Source of the DNA: Corella eumyota
Lineage: Eukaryota > Chordata > Ascidiacea > Phlebobranchia > Corellidae
Length of the DNA: 64,000 nucleotides
Assembly (NCBI GenBank): GCA_963082875.1
Contig: OY720102.1
Coordinates: forward strand, 3,038,001-3,102,000
Reading direction: 5' to 3'
A model generated the notes under the pieces. It saw only the letters and a program-made list of their open reading frames with translations, did not search any database and was not told where the DNA came from. The position numbers were made by a program, and so were the translations under genes. Shown in pieces: positions 41,101 through 54,421 of the stretch (position 1 is its first letter; each line of letters begins with the position of its first letter).

Positions 41101-44100
41101 ATACTTCACTTAATGGTGCTTGTTTTGAAAAAAATAAGCGCTGTGCTCGTTAGGGCGAAAATTTTGCAAAAATAAGTTTAGATTTGGTTGAAAAATCCAA
41201 TTTTTTTGAAACTAATTATTAGAAATTTTATTTTTACCATAATTTATTCAAATCCAATAAAATTTTGACCTAATTAAAATACAATATGTGCTTAATGTAT
41301 TTGTGATTTTTGTTCTTAGAGTCTTGCTAATACGACTTCATAAATATTAATTAAATTTACATTCCAAAGAGCATTAACGATTCAGTCAATAATTCTAACT
41401 ATAATTGAAATAATAAGATAATGAATACAGTAAAAATTCCTTTGTTAAAATATTACTAATTCAGAAGTTATTGTTAGGATAATGCATAGACTTCTATATT
41501 TATATTTCGAAACATGCATGCATTCTTTATAATTGTATCTTGTTTGATAATTTTAGAGTATAGTTTAACTGTTGTTATATATGGCATTTGTTAAATTATT
41601 GTTGCGATTTTTTGTCAATTTAAAGTTACCTGTTTTGGTCGATCGCCTATTATAGCAGCCAGGTCTTTGGGTACAGGAAATTCGTAAACTTTTTCAATAA
41701 TTGTGTTGTGAACCTTCATCAAACCTTCAGCTGTTCCTTGAATGAGAACAACTCGGTCTTGTGTGCCTGAAAAATTAAAATATAAATGGTTAAATTAACT
41801 TTACAATAAATCGTTTGTTTTATTACTTTCTAAAGGAACATTGTTTTTTTGTAACAGTTTATGTTGTTTGTAGATATTTTACTTTAAAAATGATAATGTT
41901 AACTTAGTAGGTAAAGGTCTAAGTTACACTTATTAAAGCAGAATGCATTGCCTAGCACAACCAGACGCCAATTTATAAAGTTTGACCATTGACTTGGAAA
42001 ATCCTTTCTAATCGTTGCCATAACCTCATAACAGTTTACCCATGCATTTGATATCGTGTTTTACTAAATAAAATATCAAATGTCCACATGTGAACGTAGG
42101 TATACCACCCTTAGGCGAACAAGTGATAGGTTATATGCTTTTATAACTGCTCTAAATTGAGATAATATCTCAGTTCAATTTTATCTTGTTGGCTTCGTCA
42201 GATAATTGAAAAGACAACAGGCAAATTGTTTTGAACTGAGGACCCTACTGTTTTGATATGTAATTTATAAAATAAATTTGGTTATATAAACACAACATCA
42301 TATTTTTGGTGCAGCTTCCAAGAAAATAACCCATGTTTATTGTTTTACCTTTAAAAATATATTATATTGACCGTTTATAATCTACAGAAAAACTTGTATG
42401 TATGTATTGATATAGGATAATGTTTTTATACATGTTAAGCAATAGTACAATATACTTAAAGCATGGCGATTGATTTACTCCCGTCTTGCTTTTTGTAAGC
42501 CAAAACAACGTAGAAATCAATACTTTTTACTTAACCATTAAAATCTCATGTACTTTGTGAATAGTTACAAAACTATCTGACAATTCATTGAATAATATTT
42601 ACTAGGAGTTATTTATTCATTTCATAGGCCAATGATAAAATAAGGAAATATGTTCATGAAAAAAAATTAATCTTATAGGATACCTAAAGTTTGAAATTTC
42701 GGTTATAAAATTTTAGTAAATATCTTAAAATCAGTATGTCCAGGGGCGGTAAATTATGTGTATTATTTTTGTTCGCAACACTTTAGTAATATAACACAAT
42801 AGTGAATTACAGGATGATGCTGAATTACGGGTGTTAATATAAGGCCCATTTTTTTAAAAACAATGAATACTTGTGGTATGTTGATTACAGCACATTGTAC
42901 AAAGTTCAATTAAATGTAACCTAAATTGATAAAAAATGATATATTTTTTGGAATATTTTTATAAAAAATGTTAAAGATTGTGAATATTATTTAAATATGA
43001 CTAATTTTTAAGTGTCAACTGTAAGCGTATTTATGACACTTATATTGTGTTTATAATATGACAAGCTTTGGTTAAAATTCTTGGAATATCAGCAACATTT
43101 AGAATGTCGTTCATTTAACATTGCGGTTATATATAACGCAATTTACTTGTAATATAATGTCTATACTTCCTATACTAAAATGCTTTAATTTGCATTTTTT
43201 TAAACAACAAATGAATACTAATAATTTAAAAACGAATACTTTTGTATATTTAAAATATTTAAAAACTAGGTAATTTTTCGGGGTGAAATAACCCAGTAAA
43301 GCAATGTAACATCAACCCTTATTTCTACCTAAAACTTGGATGCAATTTCTTTTAAAATTGCTACCGTTATCACAGATTCGACACCGTTTACCCAATGTTA
43401 ATATTTAACACAAACAAGCAAGTTTGATTTGGAACCTACGCAAACAAATTAACGACGTAAAGAAGAAAGTTGTTTGCGTCACGTGTTAGCTCGTCGTGAC
43501 GTAAAAACAAACGCTGGCGAGCTCGTTAAATTTAATTTTGTAGCAATTTATTAGTTTGTGAACGTTTGAAATTTCTGACTGTAAAATATTTGTTAAATAT
43601 TACCTAGTCACGTGACATTTTTAAAAATTCCTTTTATGCTTAGATGTATTAGTAATATTGCAAAACTTTACATTTTAAAATAATCGTGTTAAACGAGCCA
43701 ATTAAAATCAAGTATTTTATCTAAGTTAAGTTATTTAAATCGATAGGTTTTGTCCTTTTTAAAAAGGTCATGACAATTTGTTTTTACTTTTCTTACAAAT
43801 TAATCACCGGCGGATTAATACCTTCACGTAGTAAATAGTTCCGCGTTTTAAACGAAGCGGAGCGATACACTTTGTTTACAAACACAACACCACGGGCGGA
43901 AGGTTTTGGGTGGCTGCCCTGACAACCAATACGTCACAATTATTGGCGCGTGACAAAACGGTCACGTGACGGATAAACAAATTAATTTTTTGTTCGAAAT
44001 TTTTGGAGAGTCGCCCGGCTCGTTTTTATTGTTTATTTCCCTAATAACAAAAGATTAAGTGGGGATTGAGGTCAATGCTGTTATATCGGCAACGCTTATT

Positions 44101-47100
44101 GCGTGATTTTGACCTTGTTGAAGGGATTAGAGTAAATTTTAAGTGGTTTAACCATCTCAAATGTTTGGATATTTAATGTTACATTCTATTTTTACCAAGT
44201 ATTTATTAATCACAACCTCTAAATCACCAGTTAATTGAAACCACGTGAATTCTTGAAACACTAAATAGTAAAATTACCTGGATAAAAATCTTTCGCCTTT
44301 GAAAGCTTGATAATCGCACCAGAGTCCTTTTGTAATTGAACGATAATCTGTCCTCCTTTTCCGATCACTGCTCCGGCTGCGTATCCAGGGATCAGAAGTT
44401 TTAGGAGGAGCTGACCGGGAGGAGGTCCGGAAACCAGGATCCCGTTTTCCAGGGAAGCTTCTGAAAAAAAAAAAATTTTAACAACTGAAAATAATTTTTT
44501 CTATAACTTTTTGCTTTCAAAAATATTTTTTTGTGTTTTTACATTTCAATGCATTTGAAAATGCAAATTTCGATATGACGTCATGGACTGATGACGTCAC
44601 GCGCTCACCTGGCATGTACGGCGTGTAGTTCATGGGTTCTGAGATAAACCCGTATCCGTTGTAAGGATAATCCATGATAAAATGATTATTTACAAATTTA
44701 TTGTTAAACAAATGGAGTTAATGCGAAAAAGCTCTGGGTACAAAATAGTTTGTTATGAGAAACAACGTTGAACGTTTAAACTTTAGTTTCTTGCTAATCT
44801 TGATCTAAAAACTGCTCACACTTTTGCTAAGTAATTTCTCACATCAATCGTTAGTCTAACATTTAAATCCTGTATTTTTCTTAAGATAATAACTCTAAGA
44901 TATACGATAACAATATTGCTTATAAACGCAATTCGATTTATTTTATGGCCTTAGCTTTTTAATTAGCGTAGTAATCAATTTATAACGCCTTCGTATTTTG
45001 CTATTATCCGGCCGAGTCAAACAGTTTTGTTGTATCAGCATAGGAAAAGACTACCTATATTGCTTCGTAAACTGTAGAGTCATCTTATTATTGCGCATGT
45101 CAAGGCTACATAACCTGTTCTGAGTAAATTAGGTTTCACTCAGAGAAGCAATGCGTTTTAAATCAGAGCCAAGATAAAAAAAAGTTGCTGGTACGGTTTA
45201 TTGTTTTAAGTGCTCATTCGGTTAAAAAAACAATCCAGAAACCTGAAAAGTCAACAACTTCCTTGCAAGAAAGACCAGAAGTTAAACAAAGAAAGCTTTT
45301 GAAAATATTGCACGGCAATGCAGGAAGTACAAGACTGGTACTGACATCACCTATTACTGCTTTTATGACTCAATACGTCATGAGACTAAAAATGCAACGA
45401 TATCCTAACGTTTTTAAATCGCGCCCTTTCTGCTTACACAAACAGAACCTAAACCCTTATTTTTCGGAACCCCTCGCCTTGCTGAAGCGCATTTATCTTC
45501 ACCTAAGATCAATCACATATGGGAGAAGTTAACAAAATCCCTCGCAAATTGCCGGGCAGCTAGAACAAGACTAACAACATTTTTATGATAACATACTGGT
45601 ATGCGCAATTTGGTATTATACCTTTAACGAGCTGGTATATGTAACATTAAACTGGGCCCATTAAATTCTATTGAGCGTAAGCAAATGTATACTTTACGCA
45701 GGGTCGCAGCATAAAAGCCCGGTAATTTACACACAGCCGATTTAGTGCGTCGTAAAATTGAATGAAATTATTAACTTTTTTGATGCAACTTAACTGCTAC
45801 GGTCGTTAGCCGATAAAACGCTCATAATTATATTTTTTTAAATAATTGTTAAATTCGGGGTTCGAACTGTAAACCTAGCGTTCAGTGGGGTCAAATTAAA
45901 ATTTCAAAACGTTATTGTAAAAATATATTCAAGTAATTTTTTCGGTTTTTAAAGATGGGGTTAGCTACTTTAAATTAGTAACATTATTTAAAAATCTTAA
46001 CCTACAGAATTTACACTTGCCAATTAAAAATCCTAATCCAAAAATCATTCAAACTTATTGTAAGTTTCTTATTTTTATTTCCCTTAACGTTCATTTGTCA
46101 TAATAATCCCCTGAGAAAGTCACGTGACCCGATTTACTTTCCGACTAGTTAACTAGAACTTCAATTTTTATTATTTTTTAAAATTTTTTTTAAAAATCCG
46201 ATAAGTTAAATTGCTATGAGTGTATCTTTGCAATAACAATATCGTTAATCGATATTTTGTATCATTTTAAAGGGTAATTGGATTGGTTTGTTTTTTCTAT
46301 AACTCGACAGGCCAATTTATTTCTTATATAAATAAATAAGAGTTATTTAAATTAAGGGTAGTCATATCTTCGGATCTGTCTAAATATGTTTTTTTCAACT
46401 TTAAATTTTATTAATTGCTAACGTACATTTATTTATACTTTTAAACTACATAATTGCTTGGGTTGTATTTTACAGCACCCTTTTTTTTTCCAATTTATAA
46501 TAACCACTTTCATATATTAAAGGTCGGGGTTTGGCAAATTTAATTTTAACGAGCTCCAAATTCTAAGTAACCACAATTTTTCGGTTGAATAAAAATGATG
46601 CATTTTAAACTGCGGTCGTTATTATTTAAATCTAGGGGTTTTCAATGCAATTTTTTCTGTCACGTATTTGGCAAAATGTCTGTATTTTAGTAGACAATTA
46701 TTAAAATATTAAAAAAACAATTATTAAAATGCTAAAAATTTTTAAAAATTAATGGGCGTTTTTTAAAAAAAATTTTTTTTTTGATTTTTAAAACTCAATA
46801 TTTTGTTTATCAAGTTTATACGTTTTTTGTTGATTGTCTCCGCTATTTTTAACTATTATCTAGATGTATATTTGTAATACATACATGACGTTTATTATTC
46901 TAACCGCTAATCCGACTTTATCAATTTAAAATTACACAAAAAAGTAAATTCTTCTCACTGCAAAAGCGTACAACACTTTTTTTAATGAAAAACTACACTC
47001 ATGACTAATCACAATACGCGTGACGTCATAATCAATAACAAAGGCGCAAAGGTGTGACGTGAGTGACAGTAAAAAAAACTTTACCTACGATTACACCCGA

Positions 47101-50100
47101 AATATCGAAATACAACTTTGACAAGAATTTCTAAAAACTGAATACTTCGTTGCTAAATCTTGGTATTGCTGGGCTTCTTAATACAACCATATGTACAATA
47201 CTGAGTTGTAGAAATGTATGTCTTGTTAGAAAGCTTAAACTAACGAGAGTGGCGTTTCCTAATGTCAAACTGCTTGGCTTGCAGAGTGAAAAATCGCTTT
47301 CGGATGGAAGATTAATCAAACAAATGTCTTGTCTGTGAATTGCGTTTTCTTTTTGCTGTTGTTGTGGTTGTTATAATACGGTTCAAAAATCATTTTTACA
47401 TAATTGAAGCCATTCTTAAATGCCAAAGTGTTTGTTATGCTAATATAACATAAATTGATATAAAAAATGGTGGTGGTCTATTCAAAGATTTGATTTATTC
47501 TAACCATTGTTATTATTTAGCAAAAATTTACATCAAAATTTTACGTCATAATTTTTTGAACATTTGGAATGATTTGTTTAATATGTTAAATTGCATAATC
47601 AAGTGATATATAACCTACTTGTACATCTGCTTTTACTATCGGGATTTAAATCGGAAATCTTGTTAAAAAAACGTCGATAAAGACAATAATATATAGATCT
47701 CATAATAAACACAACAAGGAACAAAAATGATTTACATTGAATTGAAATGTACATTTCTAACCACTTGTTTTTTTGTTAATGTGTTAAATATATTAACATT
47801 TAAACAATAATATGTTAGTTTATGCATATAAAATTTTAGGCCAAATGATAAGTTGTAAGATTAAATTTTGTGTGTTTAATTTTCCAATATATTTGCAAGG
47901 TATCAAGTAATTATTTACGACACTCACTTTTTATTTGAACAAAATCTTAACTGTGTGTTTGCTTATAGGTTGTTCGTTGTTTGACGTTTGATTAAAATTG
48001 GAAATTTCTTTTGTTCTAGGAGTGGTGTGTAATCAGTTGATACATTACTTGAAAATGTGTATTTTGTATATTCAATATTGGCGTAAACGTTAAAAGAATC
48101 AAGTACAAAAATATTAAAGTATAATTAAACTACTATATTAATTTTCTTGTAAACTAAACATCATTTGAAGTGTCTTTATCTTCTAAATCAAGCAAGTTTA
48201 TTTAGGGATGATAAATAATTCACAAATTAATCTATGGACACTAGTTCTTATCATTGTGTAATTGCTTACAAACGGCAAAAATAACCCCCAACACATACGT
48301 TTCGTATATTTTAAACCATATTGTCTTTGCACTTTTTTGTTTAGGAAGTAATTCCAGCGTTTAAGAATGGTAAACCGGTAAAGCCAGACACAAACTGTTG
48401 TAGTATATGACTAATAACAACGTTGACCAACATTTAAAAAGTTTGATATTCTGTTTCTTGGAAGTTAGACATATCTGTTTGCTATGTTAAATAACATACG
48501 GTGAAATGAATATTTTGCCCCTGTCAATTTTCGTAAATTTTTTACACTTTGGCCGATCCAATATCGTTGTTTATGGCCAAATATAAAGCATGTAAACGTA
48601 TTACCGCATGAAACCTTTCACTTTTTTCCCTAAGGGGCTTAATAGACGCCATGTTGTGTTTCTAAACAAAAAAACTTTTCAAAATATTAAGTTTCTGTCT
48701 ACCCGCTGTTTCTAATAAAATTAAATATAAAAAAAAACTTTAAAAAATGTTATGTTTTTCGACTTCCCGCTGGTTTAAGTTTGGTGAAGCTTAACAATAG
48801 GTCAGTTTGTTGCATTTATTCAATGCGGAATGCGTGAATGATTTTCAATGTGGAACTGCCACTGTGAGAACGAAATAACAATGCATTAAAAAAGTCAATT
48901 AGTTGCTTCAGTTAACACACAACATCTTGTATTATTTTCAAAAATACGATTTTATATCAAATTATTCCGAAAAAAAATTGTTTCGATTTTACAATAATTA
49001 TTTAAAATGACTTGAAATTTACGGCGGTCTGAGTGTAAGTATCTTATGTATATCGTCTTGTATTGGAGTACTTTGTATGTTGCTATATTATGTAAGCAAC
49101 TTTGAGCTAACAATCGTTATATGACAGACTCGTAGTCTGTTCCGGCCTGTATTCAATTAATTTTTCTTGTTAAATTTGCACCGAAAATTTAATTAAATCA
49201 ATTCACGTATTGATTTCCTACTAAGCGCCCCGTTTAACACCGGCCTATATCACAATAACTTAAAGTCCACTTTGCACATTAAAGACTTGCCATAAAAACA
49301 CCATGTTCCAAGTGACGTCACTTTTACGAGGGCACTTTCAGTGGAAAGTTTTACAACTTTTGAAAATATCCTTTGCCAATAAGTTAAGCTATAAACTCTT
49401 TAAACATAAGCCACAATTTAACTCCTTTTCAAATCTAAGAACGGGTAAGCATTTGTTCTAAAAAAGTTGGGCCAATTATAGTAAGACCTGTTCAATGTTT
49501 TTAGTCCATAAAGCCCGATTCAAATTGTGTTTGGACTACACGCCTATGTTTTGGTTAATACAACAATACCATATGTGAACATCTTATATAAACTTTTCAG
49601 GATAATAGAAGTCTTAAAAACAAAGCAATTTCAGAGGAAGAATCTAACATTGAAATTTGTTTAAAAACTTTCCAATAAATTCTAAGAAACTATACTATTT
49701 TGATCAACATAGTTTAACTGAAGCAAAAATAATTTCAAAAGTTCACGTATTAAGTAAAGTTAATATAGCTTTACTTAAAGGCTAATACCCATGCGTGGCT
49801 TTAAACCATAATAAACCTATTAGAATTCAGGTCACTTATAGCAATAAAGATTTTATTATCCGTTTTAGGTTTTTTAATTTTGTTTATTGCGCTTTAGACT
49901 GTTGACCCATCGATCTTGACAGGTTTATGTTAACAAATTAACAAATAATAATCAGAAAATGGCTAACCAATAAGTAAACCTCGTTTATCAAAGTTAAACA
50001 GTAAAATAGATAAACAAACTTCTAAACTTTGAATGGTGTTTAATCAATTATTTTAATATTTGAATTTTGAGTAAAAAATATTAGTATGAGCATAGAAAAA

Positions 50101-50241
50101 TTATCCTTTTAACTTACCATCCATTTCTTGTCTTTCCCGTTTGTAATCACCAAGTTCAACAGATTCTTCCAGCGGTCTTTTGCGCGACTCGACTAAATAA
50201 GCTGAAGCGCCGTTCACTAAGGGTACTACGGACATCATCAT
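38196..50241 (-). CDS. NOVA: NOVA neuronal RNA-binding splicing regulator (three KH domains)
   Basis: Binds YCAY clusters in pre-mRNA through KH domains and controls alternative splicing, in vertebrates mainly in neurons. Minus-strand exons: 50241-50118, 44460-44278, 41766-41630, 39707-39615, 39323-38196; 554 residues. The first exon encodes MMMSVV and then SRKRPLEE with basic DYKRERQE, matching the SRKRPLE nuclear signal at the N-terminus of human NOVA1. KH1 has [15 protein letters not shown] and [12 protein letters not shown]2 has [16 protein letters not shown] and [15 protein letters not shown]; after a long Ala/Gly/Pro-rich linker beginning [14 protein letters not shown] comes KH3 ([23 protein letters not shown]) at about 470-541. 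All three keep GxxG, though KH2 and KH3 have GKAG where human NOVA has GKGG. The KH1-KH2 linker is shorter than in human NOVA1. Introns reach 5.6 kb, far longer than in the neighbouring genes. Confidence 0.95.
44576..44599. promoter_or_regulatory. Paired CRE octamers beside NOVA exon 1b
   Basis: TGACGTCA occurs at 44576-44583 and again at 44592-44599, start to start 16 bases, 10 to 33 bases inside the intron after the exon 1b donor. The octamer is the full palindromic ATF/CREB site. Placed just downstream of a putative first exon, the pair could act as a promoter-proximal element. Confidence 0.45.
44609..44711 (-). CDS. NOVA: Alternative first exon of NOVA (exon 1b)
   Basis: A second coding first exon, on the minus strand. 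From the ATG at 44711 it encodes MFNNKF and so on, or from the internal ATG at 44675 [14 protein letters not shown], both ending NYTPYMP plus one base. The donor (CCAG/GTGAGC) leaves phase 1, exactly what the KH1 exon at 44460 needs; exon 1a at 50241-50118 leaves the same phase. Transcripts from here would lack the SRKRPLEE basic segment of exon 1a and start with a Tyr/Pro-rich peptide. Two CRE octamers lie just past its donor. I see no homolog of this peptide, so use of the exon is an inference. Confidence 0.65.
45000..45760. other. Less AT-rich patch in the long NOVA intron
   Basis: The intron between exons 1a and 1b (about 44.7-50.1 kb) is mostly very AT-rich, but this patch is visibly richer in G and C and holds a 115-codon open frame (45185-45532, plus strand, TTG at its start). 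The peptide has no recognisable domain and no good start codon. It could be an enhancer or an old insertion; nothing decides. Confidence 0.3.
46000..50100. other. Long NOVA intron, remainder
   Basis: No exon or repeat recognised. It holds a TCACGTGA at 46122-46129 and TGACGTCA at 47021-47028 and 49313-49320. Open frames on both strands at 47131-47338 are mutual shadows with no family resemblance. Confidence 0.4.
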
Positions 50242-51041
50242 TCTGTTCTATGCATTCTGTATATGCCGAAGCTTGGTTCTCAAGCCCAGAAATTGAGCAA
50301 AGACGAGAACTCATTTTCTTTTTTTTCTTTTCACTTTCTCTCCACTCTTTTTGGGTCGATTTTTGCTGGGTTTTATCGCAAGGGCGCCGTTTTACGGATG
50401 GAATTTGTAGAATAAATTTTGTTATGAAGCATTTTTCATACGCTGGACCATAACATATATACGTTTTTGTTAAGTATTTTAAGCATTAAGCCATTTTTAA
50501 AAAAACAATAGGAAAATGTAATGACAAAATTAATATTTATGTTATTTATTTATTGTAATTTTGAACCCGAAGATTTGGTAATTAACCTTCCGGTAATTAT
50601 TTTTCCGGTGAAGTACCGGTCGGGTATTACCCAATCAATCAGAACTTAACTTTGCATATTAATAGAAAATTAATTTATTATAGCTTTTTAATACAGTTTA
50701 AAATATTAATTAAGTAAAAATATGATTTACATCCCAATTGTAGGCAAAGTGAATCGAAAAAAATCGTTTTTTAGAAAAATTAAAAAAGTCTAAATCGAGG
50801 ATAACTTTAAAAAAGTTTGTCGTTCAGAAATGTAACGTTTTGACTAAAATGGAAGAACAGACATAAGTGTGTAAAACAAAAAAACGAAACAAAAATCTTA
50901 TTTTTCGTAGAAACAAAACAAAGATTTAGGAACGATATAATCTATATTTTAATGTTAAATGTTAGCTAATTACTCTATCTACTATCCAACAAAGACAAAA
51001 TATAATTAATACTTTTTATTAGGGGTAAAAACTAATAAAAG
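50242..51041. promoter_or_regulatory. Divergent promoter between NOVA and EXT2
   Basis: The NOVA exon 1a start and the EXT2 start face away from each other across 800 bases. Inside are two TTCCGG Ets-type cores (50588-50593 and 50603-50608), a nearby ACCGGT, and a CCAAT at 50631-50635, in a small GC-richer island. Ets plus CCAAT clusters are common in TATA-less bidirectional promoters. Confidence 0.5.
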
Positions 51042-54000
51042 ATGGGTTTTAAATTTAAACCCCGTCGAACTTTAATCATAACATGTTCTGTCGGTTTGTT
51101 CCTGATCTTGGTGCTCAAACTACAACATTCACCGGAGAATATTAACAAAAAAGATCGCATACGGTCGTCTTTAAAACTGGATTTAGTAAATAATCTGCCA
51201 GAAACGATGTTACATGCTTCGTTGGGACCCCTGCCCGAAAAAAGGGACTTAAATTGCAAAATGTATAATTGCTTCAACATTTATAGGTAAGTCCATTAAT
51301 GTAATAAATTAGGAAAAAAATATGTTTAATTTTAGTGTTTTAAGATGCTAGGTAAGGTTCTTACTGTAAGTATGCATTATCTGTATATATATATATAATA
51401 TTACTAAATAAATTAAACATAGATTTGAAAAATGATATTTTAGGTGTAAACAAAATGAAGATAATCCAAACACAATCATGGTTTATCTTTATCCTCTTAC
51501 AAAATATGTGGACGAAAATCGAGACTCCATATCGCCACCAATATCGCGAGAGTTTTTCGAGTTGTACGATGCAATAGCAACAAGCCCTTACTACACCTCA
51601 GACCCTAATGAGTAAATAAACTTTGCTAATAGATGTTGCTTATACATATAAATACAATGTGCCGAATACAATGTATAAATATAAATACCTATATGTATTT
51701 ATGTAATAAGATTATTTCAAGTTAGATTTAAAATTGATCTCTAGCACCTTTTTTTAGATTTTTTTTACAATTTTCCTTATTATCTTGCAGGGCTTGCATT
51801 TTTATTCCTGCGATCGATCTACTCAGCCAAAATGGTTTAAACATCAAAAAAATTGGCCTAGTGCTTGCCAGTTTACCCTACTGGAACATGGGACACAACA
51901 ACCTAATATTTAACATGATTCCAGGCACTTCACCAGAGTTTAGCACTGCTATAGATGTTCCCCATGACAAGGCTATTGTAGCAGGAGGTGGATTTTCTAG
52001 TTGGACTTATAGAATCAAATTTGATGTCAGTATACCGATATATAGCCCACTTGCTAGGAGTAGCTTTATGGAGAATAAAAATATGAATAACGATGACTTT
52101 TTGAGACCAAATTTATTAGTATCATCACAGATTAATATTCATAATGAATACAGGTAAAACTTGTATAAAATTGAATGTAAAAATTAATTTAATTTGTATA
52201 TACATACTAAATTAAACAGCTTATTGATTAAAAAAATTTAAGCACAAAAATGATTTTTATTAGATCCCAGTTAGAATTGTTAGCAAGGGAAAACTCAGAT
52301 TTTTTGTTGTTGGAAAAATGTCGTAATGTTCCGGATGATATTCCTATCCAGAGAATGAGATGTAACAGTGAAGACCAACATATGTACTATCCACAGGTAA
52401 ATTTGTTAACAATTTTAAATTCTACAAAAAAAACTCTACTTTTTCTTTTTTAAATAAAATTCTAATTTTTTGTAGGTTTTGGATGACAGTGTTTTCTGCC
52501 TCATTCTACCGACTAACAGATTGGGACAATCCGTGCTTTCTGAAGCGATGAGCAGGGGTTGTATCCCTGTATTTGTGTGTGACAGTTACATACTCCCATT
52601 CTCTGAGGTCCTTGACTGGCAGCGAGCTTCTGTGTCGATCCGAGAGGAAGATTTGGAAAATATTTTGCACATCTTAAAACAAATTCCGCTAGCTGAGATT
52701 GAATTAAAAAGAAAGCAGGTAAACTTTAAGTTTTAATAACAAAATAATGTATATATAACTATTGATGTGTTTAGGATAAAAAAATAAAAAAAACAACAAA
52801 TTATATTTTAAAATCCTATATAATGTTTTAAAAATATTTGGTTTGTAAATTTTTTAAATTTAAATATTATTTTTTCAAGGTACAATTCTATTACGAGAAA
52901 TATTTTAGCTCAATGAAGTCCATTGCCTTAACAACTTTAAAAATAATCAACGATCGTGTTTATCCTCAATCTACTTGCTCCTACGACGAGTGGAATCAGC
53001 CAACCGCATCGATAAGTGTGAACCCTCCTCTGTTCTTACCCATGATCTCACCAAAAGAAGATGGTATTAATTTCTTTTAGTTAATTCATTTTTAAATAGT
53101 TATACTGTTTTAAAAACCTAGGGAAAGTCAAATAATCCAATTATTTTGGGGGTTGCTATTTTAGGTGTCACTTGTTTAAAAAGTACTTAAGCAAAGGTTA
53201 CTTGACCTATAGAAATAACAGAATGTTTAAGGGACTTGTTTAAAGCATTCTAGTTTTATATTACATTTCTTTTTTTTAGGTTTTACTGCTGTTATTCTTG
53301 CTTATGATCGAGTTCAAAGTTTGTTTCAACTTATGTTATCACTCGATGAGGTGCAAAGTTTATCCATGATACTGGTTGTCTGGAACAACCAGAACAAACC
53401 ATATCCACCATTGGACCAGTGGCCATTTATCAACCACAAGTGGAAAGTTATTCAAACTGAATCAAATAAACTAAGTAACAGGTAAAGTTTGTTATTTTGT
53501 AGTTTAAATGTAGTTTGTATATTTTTTATCCAATGTTTAATTCTTTAGGTTTTTCCCCTACTCTGAGATTCAGACAGAGGCAGTGTTAGCAATAGACGAC
53601 GATATAATTATGTTAACTGTTGATGAAATTGAATTTGGATATCAGGTTACTTGTATTTTTTTGGTGAATTATGCTTAGTTCTTTTTTTGGACACAATGAT
53701 TAATTTTTAAAATACTTTTTTTAGGTTTGGCGTGAGTTTTCAGACAGAGTTGTTGGTTTTCCACCAAGGTTACATTTATGGACGGATAATAACCAAATTA
53801 GATATGAATCAGAATGGAAGAATAATATTTCCATTGTACTAACTGGTGCAGCTTTCTACCATAACTACTACAACTATTTATACACTTACAAGTAAAAGAT
53901 AGCCTTATTTTTTTCTGTAATACTTTTTCTTTCTATAAAGATTTAAAATTTTTTTTTTAAAGGTAAGTAAATGTGTACAGTTTATATCTTATTAATTGTT

Positions 54001-54421
54001 ATTATAATTGTCTTTTACTTATCATAAATAGAATGCCAGGCAATATAAAGGACTGGGTGGATGAACATATGAATTGTGAAGACATAGCCATGAACTTTAT
54101 TGCAAGTAATCATTCGGGGAAAGCACCCATTAAGGTCACGCCAAGAAAGAAATTTGTGTGCAGTGAGTGTGCCACCGGTGGCAGCTTATCACTTGACGAA
54201 ACGCACATGGTGGAGAGGTAAGAGGCCTAGGGTTTGATTCCCACTTAAGAACAAATTTTAATTTTTAATTTTGTTGATACAGGTCAGATTGTATGAATCA
54301 TTTTATGAATGCTTATGGGATGCTTCCACTAAAAAGTGTCAACTTTAGAGCCGACCCAGTTTTATTTAAAGACGATTTTCCTGAAAAACTTAAACAATTT
54401 GCCAACATTGGTTCTTTATAA
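51042..54421 (+). CDS. EXT2: Exostosin-2, heparan sulfate co-polymerase subunit
   Basis: Type II Golgi membrane protein that with EXT1 builds the GlcNAc-GlcA backbone of heparan sulfate. Exons: 51042-51286, 51444-51611, 51791-52153, 52264-52396, 52476-52718, 52880-53063, 53280-53481, 53549-53645, 53725-53891, 54032-54217, 54283-54421; 708 residues (human 718). A short basic cytoplasmic end (MGFKFKPRR) is followed by one membrane segment, about residues 10-27. The exostosin domain contains [16 protein letters not shown] and [18 protein letters not shown]; the C-terminal GT64 domain has [25 protein letters not shown], the metal-binding AIDDDIIML (Asp529-531) and [20 protein letters not shown]. 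It ends [14 protein letters not shown] and ANIGSL, almost as in human EXT2, which separates it from EXT1 and the EXTL proteins. Confidence 0.96.
54223..54245 (+). mobile_element. Short SINE-like B-box remnant in the last EXT2 intron
   Basis: AGGCCTAGGGTTTGATTCCC closely resembles AGGCCCTAGGTTTGATCCCC of the element at 23650-23760, including the B box. It begins 6 bases after the donor of a 65-base intron, so only a fragment can be present. Chance similarity cannot be excluded. Confidence 0.4.

Noticed and set aside
45185-45532. 115-codon plus-strand open frame as a gene
   Set aside because: Begins at TTG, no recognised domain, no splice structure or promoter; kept only as a compositional oddity.
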